Source: Paraburkholderia unamae (lineage in GTDB: Bacteria; Pseudomonadota; Gammaproteobacteria; Burkholderiales; Burkholderiaceae). Taken from it: 64,000 nucleotides of DNA. The stretch spans positions 186,001 through 250,000 of the forward strand of contig NZ_QLSU01000002.1 in NCBI RefSeq assembly GCF_003268775.1, written 5' to 3'. A model generated the notes under the pieces. That model did not search any database, was not told where the DNA came from, and saw only the letters and a program-made list of their open reading frames with translations. This document shows positions 21,803-29,991 of this stretch, in pieces (the stretch's first letter is position 1; each line of letters opens with the position of its first letter). The translations under genes and the position numbers were made by a program.

Positions 21803-22972
21803 TTACTCGCCTTGCAGCTTCCACTTGTTGTTGACGATCTCCACGATCACGCGCGCACGCTGGTCGAGACCCGCGTGATCCGTCGCGCTCATGTTGAAGA
21901 TGCCGTGCGCGCCCGCCACGTCATGCGAGTTTTCGAGCGCGGCACGCAGCGCCACGCGGAACGCCTCGGTGCCCGGCTCGCCCGCCTTCAGCGCGACCGG
22001 AATCGCGCGCTCGAGCAGCTGGCCGGCGTCCCATGCATGGCCGCCGAAGGTCGCCACGGAACCGGCGCCGTAGGCCTTCTCATAGGCGGTCTTGTAGGCC
22101 AGCGCCGACTTCTTCACCGGGTTCGAGTCCGGGAGCTGGTCCGCCACGAGGATCGGGCCTGCGGGCAGCAGCTCGCCTTCGCAGTCCTTGCCGCACACGC
22201 GCAGGAAGTCGTTGTTGGCCACGCCGTGGGTCTGGTAGATCTTGCCCTTGTAGCCGCGATCCTTGAGCGTCGTCGCGGGCAGCGCCGCGGGCGTGCCCGA
22301 ACCGGCGATCAGCACCGCATCGGGGTTCGCCGACATCAGCTTGAGCACCTGCCCCGTCACCGACGAATCGGTGCGGTTGTAGCGCTCGTTCGCGACCATC
22401 TTCAGGTTGTGCTTCGCGGCCGCGTTGCCGAATTCCTTGTACCAGCTGTCGCCGTAGGCGTCGGTGAAGCCGATAAAGCCCACCGTCTTCACGCCGTGCT
22501 TCTCCATGTAGCCGGCGATCGCGTCAGCCATCAGGCTGTCGTTCTGCGGCGTCTTGAAGGACCACTGGCGCTTCGCGTCCATCGGCTCGACGATGGCCGC
22601 CGACGCCGCGAGCGAAATCATCGGCGTCTTGCCTTGCGACACGACGTCGAGCATCGCGAGCGAGTTCGGCGTGACCGAGGAGCCGATGATGGCGTCCACA
22701 TGGTCTTCGTCGATCAGCTTGTGCGTGTTCTGCACCGCCTTGCTCGTGTCCGAGGCGTCGTCGAGCACGATGTACTGCACGCTCTTGCCCGCGATCTCCT
22801 TGGGCAGCAGCGCGATCGTGTTCTTCTCGGGAATGCCGAGCGACGCCGCCGGCCCCGTTGCCGAAAGCGTCACGCCGATCTTCACCTGCGCGGCGGCAAC
22901 GCCCGCCGTGCCCATCAGCGCCGCTGCGAGTCCGGCGCTAATCGATCTCAAAACCCATTTCTTCGTTTTCAT
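21803..22972 (-). CDS. livK: Periplasmic amino-acid-binding protein of liv locus 1 (LivK paralogue A)
   Basis: A 389-residue type I periplasmic binding protein with a signal peptide (MKTKKWVLRSISAGLAAALMG...VAAA-Q). The mature part begins VKIGVTLSATGPAASLGIPEKNT, the usual LivK-like ligand-binding start. GEL(L)PAGP and FGGHAWDAGQLLE blocks are shared with the paralogue immediately upstream. Two cysteines (RVCGKDCEG) probably form a disulfide. The start at 22972 follows GGAG at 7 bases; the frame stays open upstream but without a ribosome-binding site. The ligand (branched-chain or related amino acid) is inferred from the family. Confidence 0.9.
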   Translation of the reverse strand: MKTKKWVLRSISAGLAAALMGTAGVAAAQVKIGVTLSATGPAASLGIPEKNTIALLPKEIAGKSVQYIVLDDASDTSKAVQNTHKLIDEDHVDAIIGSSVTPNSLAMLDVVSQGKTPMISLAASAAIVEPMDAKRQWSFKTPQNDSLMADAIAGYMEKHGVKTVGFIGFTDAYGDSWYKEFGNAAAKHNLKMVANERYNRTDSSVTGQVLKLMSANPDAVLIAGSGTPAALPATTLKDRGYKGKIYQTHGVANNDFLRVCGKDCEGELLPAGPILVADQLPDSNPVKKSALAYKTAYEKAYGAGSVATFGGHAWDAGQLLERAIPVALKAGEPGTEAFRVALRAALENSHDVAGAHGIFNMSATDHAGLDQRARVIVEIVNNKWKLQGE

Positions 22973-23264
22973 TGCGCGTCTCCAAACGCTTCGTCTGCGT
23001 GTTGTCGATTGATCCTGGCGTCGCTCTACATCGAAATCACTATGATCTACGTAAATCGACGCTGGCCCTTGAGTGTAGTAATCGGGATCGCGCGTGTAAT
23101 GCATGGTTTTCCCTGCCTGCGGCGCTGCACAAGCCGCCGCCGCATAGAACGCGCTCTCCGCTTTATCGACTGCTCCCTGCCCTTCCTTTACCGCCCTGCC
23201 CTTGCTGCTTCCCTGCTGCTGCGAATTCCTTGCGAACTCCTTGTGTATCCGTTGCAACGGCAAC
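22973..23264. other. Non-coding leader of livK
   Basis: About 290 bases between livK and the terminator that ends the upstream paralogue gene. The part at 23030-23100 is AT-rich for this genome and may hold a promoter, but I cannot fix the hexamers. An in-frame extension of livK through this region carries no ribosome-binding site and no signal-peptide logic. Confidence 0.35.
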
Positions 23265-23293
23265 AAAAAAGGCACCTCGAAAGAGCGTGCCTT
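23265..23293 (-). terminator. Terminator after the second livK paralogue
   Basis: On the minus strand AAGGCAC, an 11-base loop and GTGCCTT run into a T-rich stretch (complement of 23263-23270), 32 bases after the stop of the upstream binding-protein gene. It would uncouple that gene, fully or partly, from livK and the transporter genes downstream. Confidence 0.75.
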
Positions 23294-23324
23294 GTTCGTG
23301 TTCCGTGTGGTGTTCAGCCGACGC

Positions 23325-24491
23325 TCAATCGCCGGCGAGCTTCCACTTGCCGCCGACAATCTCCACCATCACGCGGGCACGCTGGTCGAGGCCGGCGTGG
23401 TCCGTCGCGCTCATGTTGAAGATGCCGTGCGCGCCCGCCACGTCGTGCGAGTTTTCGAGCGCGGCGCGCAGTGCGTCGCGAAACGCCTTCGAACCCGGCT
23501 GACCGGCCTTCAGCGCAACCGGAATGGCGTGCTGGAGCAAGAGGCCCGCATCCCACGCGTGACCGCCGAAGGTCGAGATCGAGCCCGCGCCATAGGCCTT
23601 CTCGTACGCGGCCTTGTAGGCCAGCGCCGATTGCTTCACGGGGTTCGAGTCGGGCAACTGGTCGGCGACGAGCAGCGGACCTGCGGGCAGATACGTGCCT
23701 TCGCAGTCCTTGCCGCACACGCGCAGGAAGTCGTTGTTGGCCACGCCGTGCGTCTGGTAATACTTGCCCGCGTAGCCGCGCTCCTTGAGCGTTTTCTGCG
23801 GCAGCGCGGCCGGTGTGCCCGCGCCGGCGATCAGCACCGCATCCGGGTGCTGCGCGATCATCTTGAGCACCTGGCCCGTGACCGAAGCGTCATTGCGCGC
23901 AAAGCGCTCGTTCGCCACGACCTTGATGCCCTGCTTCGCGGCCGCCGCGCCGAATTCCTTGTACCAGCTCTCGCCATAGGCGTCGGAGAAGCCGATGAAG
24001 GCCACCGTCTTCACGCCGTGCGCGGCCATGTGCTGGGCAATGGCGCCGGCCATCAGCGCGTCGTTCTGGGGCGTCTTGAAGACCCAGGCGCGTTTGGCGT
24101 CCATTGGTTCGACGATCGAGGCCGCGGCGGCCATCGAGATCATCGGCGTGGCGGTTTCCGCGGCGACGTCGATCATGGCGAGCGAGTTGGGCACGACGGT
24201 CGAACCGATCAGCGCGTCAACGTGGTCTTCGCTCGTGAGCTTGCGTGCGTTCTTCACCGCCTGCGTGGAGTCGGTGGCGTCGTCCAGCACGATGTAATCG
24301 ACCTTCTGACCCGCAATTTCCTTGGGCAGCAGCGCAACCGTATTCTTTTCCGGAATGCCGAGCGAGGCGGCTGGCCCCGTGGCTGACAGCGTCACGCCGA
24401 TCTTGATGTCCGCATACGCCGCGCCGGCCGTCGCCGCGAGCACCCCGGTCGCGACGCAAGCCGCCCCCATCCAACGCCAAACCAACTGCAT
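23325..24491 (-). CDS. Periplasmic amino-acid-binding protein (LivK paralogue B)
   Basis: A 388-residue type I periplasmic binding protein. Its mature sequence (IKIGVTLSATGPAASLGIPEKNTVALLPKEIAG...) is clearly a tandem duplicate of the neighbouring livK product, with nearly identical blocks around RVCGKDCEGTYLPAGP and SATDHAGLDQRARV. Signal peptide: MQLVWRWMGAACVATGVLAATAGAAYA-D. The start at 24491 has GGAGTGGAG in front. Divergent positions are scattered through both lobes, so the two copies may differ in ligand range while using the same permease. It has its own promoter and terminator. Confidence 0.9.
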   Translation of the reverse strand: MQLVWRWMGAACVATGVLAATAGAAYADIKIGVTLSATGPAASLGIPEKNTVALLPKEIAGQKVDYIVLDDATDSTQAVKNARKLTSEDHVDALIGSTVVPNSLAMIDVAAETATPMISMAAAASIVEPMDAKRAWVFKTPQNDALMAGAIAQHMAAHGVKTVAFIGFSDAYGESWYKEFGAAAAKQGIKVVANERFARNDASVTGQVLKMIAQHPDAVLIAGAGTPAALPQKTLKERGYAGKYYQTHGVANNDFLRVCGKDCEGTYLPAGPLLVADQLPDSNPVKQSALAYKAAYEKAYGAGSISTFGGHAWDAGLLLQHAIPVALKAGQPGSKAFRDALRAALENSHDVAGAHGIFNMSATDHAGLDQRARVMVEIVGGKWKLAGD

Positions 24492-24628
24492 CTCCACTCC
24501 TTCGATAATCGTTTTCTTTATTGCTACGGATTTTGTGGCGCACCTCGGCCGATTACCCCACAGCCCAATCGATAATCGGTTGCCGGATATCAACGCAAAA
24601 ATGCTGACCGCATGGTCGGTGAATGGCG

Positions 24629-24658
24629 AGTGTAGCGGTCTGCGTATTCGAATGGCAA
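24629..24658 (-). promoter_or_regulatory. Probable sigma70 promoter of the LivK paralogue B gene
   Basis: Minus strand TTGCCA (complement of 24653-24658) and TACACT (complement of 24629-24634), with an 18-base spacer. It would give a 5' leader of about 130 bases before the start at 24491. Confidence 0.5.
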
Positions 24659-24850
24659 GTGCTTTCCAGTGGCTTACAACGCGCGGGATTAAGCCTTGGC
24701 TTTGCGTAACGCTCAAACGTATGCGTGGCGGGCGTTTCACGCCAAACAGCGCGATTCGCGTAATTGAGGGAAGGGGAATATTCGGGCGAGAATGCGTGAA
24801 TATCGCACGCACTGAATTGGGGAAAAGATAATCCGCGAAAAGGCGCGCAG

Positions 24851-24891
24851 AAATATAAAAAGCGCTGTTGGACTCTCATCCAACAGCGCTT
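24851..24891 (-). terminator. Strong terminator downstream of a non-coding segment
   Basis: AAGCGCTGTTGGA (24860-24872) pairs perfectly with TCCAACAGCGCTT (24879-24891) around a six-base loop. On the minus strand it is followed by TTTTTATATTT. It lies 260 bases past the livM2 stop, so it ends either a long 3' UTR or a separate RNA. Confidence 0.85.
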
Positions 24892-25115
24892 CCTTGTCCG
24901 GGCACTTGGTGCCTCAGTTGTCTCCTCGTTCTCCACCTGCAAATTCGGTGCATCAGAACTAGGTGCAACTTTAAACTTCACCCCTCCCACCGGCAACTAG
25001 CATTTACCCTAGTGGTGCAGTGCGGCACCGATATGGGGCGCGCCGCCACGCGATTGTCGCACTGCGGGGCGCTCCTTCATGCCGCAACGCGACATGGTTG
25101 CGCGAGGGACGATCA
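24855..25115 (-). ncRNA. Candidate non-coding RNA, rich in GGA motifs
   Basis: About 250 bases between livM2 and a perfect terminator, AT-richer than the genes around it and without a sound reading frame. On the minus strand several GGA motifs occur, mostly in A/G-rich context (AAGGAG, GGGAGG, GTGGAG, GAGGAG, CGGACAAGGAAG, TGGATGAG). There are short stems such as ACTAG/CTAGT and GGCAC/GTGCC. TAGAAT (complement of about 25114-25119) could be a -10, but I see no good -35. It could be an independent sRNA, perhaps one that binds a CsrA/RsmA-type protein, or the 3' UTR of the liv2 operon. Confidence 0.35.
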
Positions 25116-25154
25116 TTCTAGCGCACGCCGCGCAACCCGGGCAGCACGGCCCGT

Positions 25155-26129
25155 TCACGCGCGCAACGGCCGCACGCGTGCCACGATCTCGCCGACAATG
25201 CCGCGCCGGAACGCCAGCACGCAGGCGATGAAGATGAGCCCCGTGACGATCGTTGTGGACTCACCGAGCGAGCGGAACCACTCCACGCCCGTGCCCCGCG
25301 CGAGCGCCGTGCCGATGTCGCCCAGCCGGTCCTCCAGCGCGACGATCAGCGTTGCGCCGAGCAGCGGCCCGAAGAGCGTGCCCATGCCGCCCACGAGCGT
25401 CATGAGGATCACGAGACCCGACATGGTCCAGTAAGCATCGCCGAGCGTCTCGAAGCCGAGCACGAGCACCTTGAGGGCGCCTGCGAGCCCCGCGAGCCCC
25501 GCCGAAAGCACGAACGCGAGCAGCTTGAAGCGGTCGGTGTCGTAGCCGAGCGAGATTGCGCGCGGCTCGTTCTCCTTGATCGCGACGAGCACCTGCCCGA
25601 ACGGCGAATGCACGATACGCACGATCAGACCGAACGCCAGCACCATTACCACGAGCACGACGTAGTAGAGCGTGAGATCGGAGTCGAGCGACAGCACGCC
25701 GAACAGCTTGCCGCGCGGCACGCCCTGCAAGCCGTCCTCGCCGTGCGTGAACGGCGCTTGCAGAAAGACGAAGTAGACCATCTGCGCGAGCGCCAGCGTG
25801 ACCATCGAGAAGTAGATGCCCTGGCGGCGGATCGCGAAAACGCCCACCGCCAAGCCGAGCAGCGTCGCCACCGCCGTGCCCGCGAGCACGCCCGCCTCCG
25901 GCGTGAAGGCGAGCGACTGGATCGCGTAGCCGGTCGTATAGCCCGCGCTCGCAAGAAAGAGCGCGTGGCCGAACGAGAGCAGGCCCGTGTAGCCGATCAG
26001 CAGGTTGAAGGCCGCCGCGAACATCGCGAAGCACAGCACCTTCATCACGAAGAGCGGATAGATGCCCGCGAACGGCGCGACGATCAAGCCGGCCAGCAAT
26101 AAACCATACAGCGCTTTTCTTTGCATCAT
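25155..26129 (-). CDS. livM: Branched-chain amino acid type ABC permease LivM (locus 2)
   Basis: A 324-residue polytopic permease. It has the LivM hallmark LLSFGHALFLASAGYTTGYA, the cytoplasmic coupling loop VAIKENEPRAISLGYDTDRFKLLAFVLSAGLAGLAGAL and GGMGTLFGPLLGA. The start at 26129 gives an ATGATGA overlap with the livH2 stop; a second ATG lies at 26126. It is the last gene of locus 2. Substrate is not readable; the family includes branched-chain, aromatic and amide carriers. Confidence 0.92.
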   Translation of the reverse strand: MMQRKALYGLLLAGLIVAPFAGIYPLFVMKVLCFAMFAAAFNLLIGYTGLLSFGHALFLASAGYTTGYAIQSLAFTPEAGVLAGTAVATLLGLAVGVFAIRRQGIYFSMVTLALAQMVYFVFLQAPFTHGEDGLQGVPRGKLFGVLSLDSDLTLYYVVLVVMVLAFGLIVRIVHSPFGQVLVAIKENEPRAISLGYDTDRFKLLAFVLSAGLAGLAGALKVLVLGFETLGDAYWTMSGLVILMTLVGGMGTLFGPLLGATLIVALEDRLGDIGTALARGTGVEWFRSLGESTTIVTGLIFIACVLAFRRGIVGEIVARVRPLRA

Positions 26130-27010
26130 CGTTCCTTGCCGAAGAGGCCAGCTGGGCGAATCAGCAGCACGATCGCCATGATCACGAACACCACGGTCGC
26201 GGAGGCTTCGGGCCAGAACACCCGCGTGAAGCCCTCGATCACGCCGAGCATGAGGCCGGTGAGGATCGAGCCCATGATCGAGCCCATGCCGCCGATCACG
26301 ACCACGGCGAACACCGTGATGATCATCGACTGCCCCATGAGCGGCGACACCTGGATCACGGGCGCCGCGAGCACGCCCGCGAACGCCGCGAGCGCCACGC
26401 CAAAGCCGTAGGTGAGCGTGATCATGAGCGGCACGTTGATGCCGAACGCCTCGACGAGCTTGGGGTTCTCCGTGCCCGCGCGCAGATACGCGCCCAGACG
26501 CGTCTTCTCGATCACGAACCAGGTAGCGAAACACACGGCGAGCGAGGCCACCACCACCCATGCGCGATAGTTCGGCAGATACATGAAGCCGAGGTTGGTC
26601 GCGCCGGCGAGCAGGTCGGGCACGTCATAGGGCTGCCCCGACGAACCGTAGATCGAGCGGAACACGCCCTCCACCACGAGCGTGAGCCCGAAGGTCAGCA
26701 GGAGTCCGTACAGATGATCGAGGCGATACAGCCAGCGCAGCATCGTGCGCTCGATCACGATGCCGAACGCACCCACCACGAGGGGAGCCACGACGAGCAT
26801 CGCCCAGTAAGGCAGATTGAAATACGCGAGCCCCATCCACGTGAGCATCGCGCCCAGCATGAACAACGCGCCGTGGGCGAAGTTGATCACGTTGAGCATG
26901 CCGAAGATCACCGCGAGGCCAAGACTCAGGATCGCGTAGAACGAGCCGTTCACGAGCCCGAGGAGCAACTGGCTCAGCATTGCCGGAAGCGGAATGCCAA
27001 AAATCGTCAT
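26126..27010 (-). CDS. livH: Branched-chain amino acid type ABC permease LivH (locus 2)
   Basis: A 294-residue permease starting MTIFGIPLPAMLSQLLLGLVNGSFYAILSLGLAVIFGMLNVINFAHGALFMLGA, a perfect LivH N-terminus. The coupling loop LGAYLRAGTENPKLVEAFGINVPLMITLTYGFG and VVVIGGMGSIMGSILTG are in place. A TTG 15 codons upstream (27055) could extend it, but the added residues are not family-like. Translation of livM2 is coupled through overlapping codons. Confidence 0.9.
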   Translation of the reverse strand: MTIFGIPLPAMLSQLLLGLVNGSFYAILSLGLAVIFGMLNVINFAHGALFMLGAMLTWMGLAYFNLPYWAMLVVAPLVVGAFGIVIERTMLRWLYRLDHLYGLLLTFGLTLVVEGVFRSIYGSSGQPYDVPDLLAGATNLGFMYLPNYRAWVVVASLAVCFATWFVIEKTRLGAYLRAGTENPKLVEAFGINVPLMITLTYGFGVALAAFAGVLAAPVIQVSPLMGQSMIITVFAVVVIGGMGSIMGSILTGLMLGVIEGFTRVFWPEASATVVFVIMAIVLLIRPAGLFGKER

Positions 27011-27056
27011 GAAAGCCGCCCATAGACGCCATCGCGCCAGTAACGGATTACGCAAT

Positions 27057-27099
27057 CATGCCGCGCCCTGCGCGCCAACCGGGCGCCGGGCGCGGCATG
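27057..27099. repeat. Large hairpin between livK3 and livH2
   Basis: CATGCCGCGCCC (27057-27068) pairs with GGGCGCGGCATG (27088-27099), and an inner GCGCC/GGCGC continues the stem. There is no U-tract. It sits 27 bases after the livK3 stop. It probably stabilises the livK3 message or damps readthrough into the permease genes. Confidence 0.6.
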
Positions 27100-27125
27100 C
27101 GACTGCCGCATCTACACGAACGCGC

Positions 27126-28343
27126 TTACTTCCACAGCGCGCATTTGCTCTCCTGCCTGGTCGTGTACGCTTGCTCGCCCGGGATGGTTTGCAGCACCTT
27201 GTAGTAGTCCCACGGCTTCTTCGACTCGGAGGGCTTCTTCACCTCGACCAGATACATGTCGTGGATCAGCACGCCGTCCTGGCGGATATAGCCGCCCTTC
27301 GTATAGAAGTCGTTGACCTTGGTCTTCTTCAGTTGCTCCATGACCTTGTCGGAATCGGTCGTGCCGGCCGCCTGCACCGCCTTCAGGTAGGTCGTCACCG
27401 CCGAATAGTCGGCCGCCTGAAGTTCGGACGGCATCTTCTTCGTCTGCTCGAAGTAGCGCTGCGCCCACTTGCGCGTGTCGTCGTTCTGATCCCAGTACCA
27501 GCCGGTCGTGAGCACGAGGCCCTGCGTCGTGTCGAGCCCGAGGCTATGCACGTCGGGCAGGAACATCAGCAGCGCCGCGGTCTTCATCGTCTTGTTGATG
27601 CCGAATTCCTTGGCCGCCTTGATCGCGTTGACCGTGTCGCCGCCCGCGTTCGCGAGACCGAGGATCTGCGCCTTCGACGACTGCGCCTGGAGCAGGAACG
27701 ACGAGAAGTCCGACGCCGAGAGCGGATGGCGCACTTCGCCGAGCACCTGGCCGCCATTCGCCTTCACGACGTCCGCGGTGTTCTTCTCGAGCGACTTGCC
27801 GAACGCGTAGTCGGCGGTCAGGAAGAACCAGGTCTTGCCGCCCTGCTTGAGCACGGCGAGACCCGTGCCCTTCGCGAGCGCGACCGTGTCATAGCCGTAG
27901 TGTACCGTGTACGGCGTGCACTGCTCGTTCGTCAGCGCGTCCGTGCCCGCGCCCGTGTTGAAGTACACCTTCTTCTTCTCTTGCGCGACCTGGTTCATCG
28001 CCAGCGCCGTGGCCGAGTTCGTGCCGCCGAGCAGCATGGTCAGGCCGTCACGGTCGAACCATTCGCGCGCCTTCGAAGCGGCGATGTCGGCCTTGTTCTG
28101 GTGGTCCGCGTACTCGATCTGGATCGGCTTGCCGAGCACCTTGCCGCCGAAATCGGCAACGGCCATCTTGATCGCGGTGAGACCGCCCTGGCCGTCGTCA
28201 TCGGCGTAAAGGCCGGACATGTCGGTGATGAAGCCGATCTTCACCGCGTCGTCGGCAGCCTGCGCACTCCCCGCGCTGAGCGCCATCGCAGCTGCCGATG
28301 CGGCAAAGAGGCCCGCGAGGCGCGCGAACGTGGTTTTCTTCAT
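27126..28343 (-). CDS. Periplasmic binding protein of liv locus 2
   Basis: A 405-residue type I periplasmic binding protein with a clear signal peptide (MKKTTFARLAGLFAASAAAMALSAGSAQA). The mature part DDAVKIGFITDMSGLYADDDGQGG differs strongly from the two LivK proteins of locus 1 and resembles the group annotated for aromatic or unusual substrates. Cys pair at NEQCTPY and C-terminal SKCALWK. It sits inside the operon between the ATPase genes and the permease genes, an unusual place for a binding protein. Ligand unknown. Confidence 0.9.
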   Translation of the reverse strand: MKKTTFARLAGLFAASAAAMALSAGSAQAADDAVKIGFITDMSGLYADDDGQGGLTAIKMAVADFGGKVLGKPIQIEYADHQNKADIAASKAREWFDRDGLTMLLGGTNSATALAMNQVAQEKKKVYFNTGAGTDALTNEQCTPYTVHYGYDTVALAKGTGLAVLKQGGKTWFFLTADYAFGKSLEKNTADVVKANGGQVLGEVRHPLSASDFSSFLLQAQSSKAQILGLANAGGDTVNAIKAAKEFGINKTMKTAALLMFLPDVHSLGLDTTQGLVLTTGWYWDQNDDTRKWAQRYFEQTKKMPSELQAADYSAVTTYLKAVQAAGTTDSDKVMEQLKKTKVNDFYTKGGYIRQDGVLIHDMYLVEVKKPSESKKPWDYYKVLQTIPGEQAYTTRQESKCALWK

Positions 28344-28453
28344 TGCAGTCTCCTTCTTTGGTTGCGTAGTTATTCAGGAACACTCCATGAACATCGGAGG
28401 CAAAACGATTCGCGCGGCGCCCGTGCCACGCCGTGCAAAAATCAGACCGAAAC

Positions 28454-29215
28454 TTAAACGCCCAGCAAGTCGTGCAGCACCGGCATCTTTCCTTCGAGTT
28501 CGGCAATGCCGAAGCGCTCGACAATGTGCCCGTGCTCCATCACGTAGAAGCGGTCGGCAAGCGGCGCCGCAAAGCGGAAGTTCTGCTCGACCATCACGAT
28601 CGTGTAGCCGCGCGCCTTCAGCGTGAGGATCATGCGCGCGAGCGTTTGAACGATCACGGGCGCAAGACCTTCGGAAATCTCGTCGAGCAGCAGCAGGTTC
28701 GCGCCCGTGCGCAGGATGCGCGCCACGGCCAGCATCTGCTGCTCGCCGCCCGACAGGCGCGTGCCCTGGCTGTGACGACGCTCCGCGAGATTGGGAAACA
28801 TCGAATAGATCTCGTCGAGCGACATGCCCTGCGCACCCTTCACGCCGATATGCGGCGGCAGGAGCAGGTTTTCCTCGCACGAGAGGCTCGAGAAGATGCC
28901 GCGCTCCTCGGGGCAATAGCCCACGCCGCAATGCGCAATGCGATAGGTGGGCATCTGGATGGTTTCGCGCCCGCCCACGCGGATCGACCCCGTGCGCCGC
29001 CCCGTGAGGCCCATGATGGCGCGCAGCGTCGTCGTGCGCCCCGCGCCGTTGCGCCCGAGCAGCGTGACGACCTCGCCGCGCGCGACGCTCAGGTCCACGC
29101 CGTGCAGAATGTGCGATTCGCCGTACCAGGCTTGCAGCCCGGCGATTTCCAGCGCGTTCGCGCCCTCGGCCGCGCCTGCGGCGGCGAGCGGTTCGCGTTC
29201 GGTGACCGTGTTCAT
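28454..29215 (-). CDS. livF: LivF-type ABC ATPase of locus 2 with Arg in the Walker A motif
   Basis: A 253-residue ATPase. The Walker A reads GRNGAGRTTT instead of GxxGxGKTT: the invariant lysine is replaced by arginine (codon CGC). The signature LSGGEQQM, Walker B LLLLDEISEGLAP (Ile in place of Pro) and the switch region MVEQN are otherwise normal. The start at 29215 overlaps the livG2 stop (ATGA). Because its partner LivG2 has a normal Walker A, the pair is predicted to be asymmetric. I recall this K-to-R form in some HAAT ATPases, so it may be a subfamily trait and not damage. Confidence 0.92.
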   Translation of the reverse strand: MNTVTEREPLAAAGAAEGANALEIAGLQAWYGESHILHGVDLSVARGEVVTLLGRNGAGRTTTLRAIMGLTGRRTGSIRVGGRETIQMPTYRIAHCGVGYCPEERGIFSSLSCEENLLLPPHIGVKGAQGMSLDEIYSMFPNLAERRHSQGTRLSGGEQQMLAVARILRTGANLLLLDEISEGLAPVIVQTLARMILTLKARGYTIVMVEQNFRFAAPLADRFYVMEHGHIVERFGIAELEGKMPVLHDLLGV

Positions 29216-29991
29216 GCGTGCGCCCCCGTGAGCGCCGTGTCCGCGCTGCCCATGTAGGCCTCGGCGACGAGCGGATTTTTCGAGACTTCCGCGTAGCTGC
29301 CTTCGGCGAGCACTTCGCCGCGCTGAAGCACGGTGATGGTGTCGGAGATCCCCGCAATCACGTTCATGTTGTGCTCGACCATGAGGATGGTGCGCCCGCT
29401 CGACACCTTCTTGATGAGCGCCGTCACGCGGTCCACGTCTTCGTGGCCCATGCCCTGGGTCGGCTCGTCGAGCAGCATCAGTTCGGGCTCCATCGCGAGC
29501 GTCGTGGCGATCTCGAGCGCGCGCTTGCGGCCGTAGGCCAGCTCGACCGTGGGCACGTCGGCGAAATCGGTGAGGCCCACCTGCGTGAGCAGGTCCATGG
29601 CGCGGTCGTTGAGCTCCGCGAGCGAGCGCTCGCTCTTCCAGAAGTGGTAAGCGGTGCCGAGCGAGCGCTGCAAGCCCACGCGCACGTTCTGCAACGCCGT
29701 GAGGTGCGGAAACACGGCCGAGATCTGGAACGAGCGGATGATGCCGCGCCGCGCGATCTGTGCGGGCCGCTCGTGCGTGATGTCGATGCCGTTGAAAACG
29801 ATGCGCCCCGCGCTCGGCACGAGGAATTTGGTGAGGAGGTTGAAGCAGGTGGTCTTGCCCGCGCCGTTCGGTCCGATCAACGCATGGATCGAGCCGCGGC
29901 AAACGCGCAGGTTCACGCCGTTCACGGCCGTGAAGCCCTTGAACTGTTTCGTGAGTCCGCGCGTTTCCAGAATCGTGTCGCCGAGAATCAT
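29212..29991 (-). CDS. livG: LivG-type ABC ATPase of locus 2
   Basis: A 259-residue ATPase, first gene of the locus 2 operon. Walker A GPNGAGKTT, the LivG-typical IARRGIIRSFQISAVFPHLTALQNVRVGLQRSLG, signature-like ELAYGRKRALEIATTLA (LSGGQ replaced, as is usual in LivG) and Walker B LMLLDEPTQGM are seen. It starts MILGDTILETRGLTKQFKGFTAVNGVNL. The operon order livG-livF-livK-livH-livM differs from the usual binding-protein-first order. Confidence 0.93.
   Translation of the reverse strand: MILGDTILETRGLTKQFKGFTAVNGVNLRVCRGSIHALIGPNGAGKTTCFNLLTKFLVPSAGRIVFNGIDITHERPAQIARRGIIRSFQISAVFPHLTALQNVRVGLQRSLGTAYHFWKSERSLAELNDRAMDLLTQVGLTDFADVPTVELAYGRKRALEIATTLAMEPELMLLDEPTQGMGHEDVDRVTALIKKVSSGRTILMVEHNMNVIAGISDTITVLQRGEVLAEGSYAEVSKNPLVAEAYMGSADTALTGAHA

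Noticed and set aside
22973..23104. In-frame N-terminal extension of livK (starting MHYTRDPDYY)
   Set aside because: It would bury the signal peptide 44 residues inside the protein, while the ATG at 22972 has a good ribosome-binding site and starts the signal peptide.
24553..24996. A minus-strand frame of 147 codons in the gap between the liv loci
   Set aside because: It reads straight through a perfect intrinsic terminator stem and its codon use is unlike the genes around it.
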